IMG/VR virus record: IMGVR_UViG_3300037070_001047
Location: 1-22,777 of that record
Direction: 5' to 3' (one strand)
DNA: 22,777 nucleotides
DNA from: a virus
Shown piece by piece: positions 22,767 through 22,777 of this stretch (positions are counted from its first letter, which is position 1; each line of letters starts with the position of its first letter). The notes beneath the pieces are model-generated. The model saw nothing but the letters and a program-made list of their open reading frames with translations. It ran no database searches and was not told where the DNA came from. A program made the position numbers and the translations under genes.

Positions 22767-22777
22767 TGACCGAGGTT
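22766..22777 (+). CDS. Start of a further gene, cut by the window end
   Basis: ATG at 22766 overlaps the previous stop (TGATG), the pattern used by many genes here, and stays open for four codons to the window end. An in-frame ATG at 22727 is an alternative start. Nothing can be said about the product. Confidence 0.3.

Overview
The window looks like the morphogenesis half of a short-tailed (podovirus-type) phage or prophage of a high-GC bacterium. GC-rich codon use and the style of the small head and fibre proteins suggest an alphaproteobacterial, Rhizobiales-like host, but that is inference. No integrase, terminase, tRNA, CRISPR array or host gene is visible, so free phage versus prophage cannot be decided. 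The gene order (portal, scaffold, coat, gp4-like adaptor, gp10-like stabiliser, ejection proteins, tail appendages) is the P22-like order, and no tape-measure gene or contractile-tail genes are present.

Layout. Positions 1-538 hold three small early-side genes; the third (308-538) carries the hairpin signature of Acb2/Tad1-type anti-CBASS cyclic-nucleotide sponges. Positions 551-6353 are the head module: P22-type portal, a 208-base non-coding gap, scaffold, major capsid protein, a small capsid-associated protein, two tandem paralogous small charged proteins and another small protein. Positions 6357-8373 are the neck: gp4-like adaptor, gp10-like hub and a 73-residue protein. Positions 8394-14476 encode three presumed ejection (internal virion) proteins; the 832-residue one carries a CHAP-like peptidoglycan hydrolase domain. 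A small two-helix membrane protein lies on the minus strand at 14306-14650, the only minus-strand gene I can support.

Positions 14702-22321 are an unusually long receptor-binding/fibre array: a collar-type fibre, a small protein, a collagen-stalked fibre with a Spherulin-4 (GH135/GH114-like) glycosidase domain, a tandem LamG-like protein, a second collagen-like fibre, a beta-rich fibre, a small WxGSAW-repeat protein and a fibre whose start codon appears to be ATC. Small genes of unknown function follow to the window end.

Most neighbouring genes overlap by 1-4 bases (ATGA, GTGA, TGATG), so the plus-strand genes probably form one or two translationally coupled late operons. The main points of interest are the Acb2-like gene, the Spherulin-4 depolymerase candidate, the ATC start, the antisense membrane gene, and the reuse of small modules among fibre genes.
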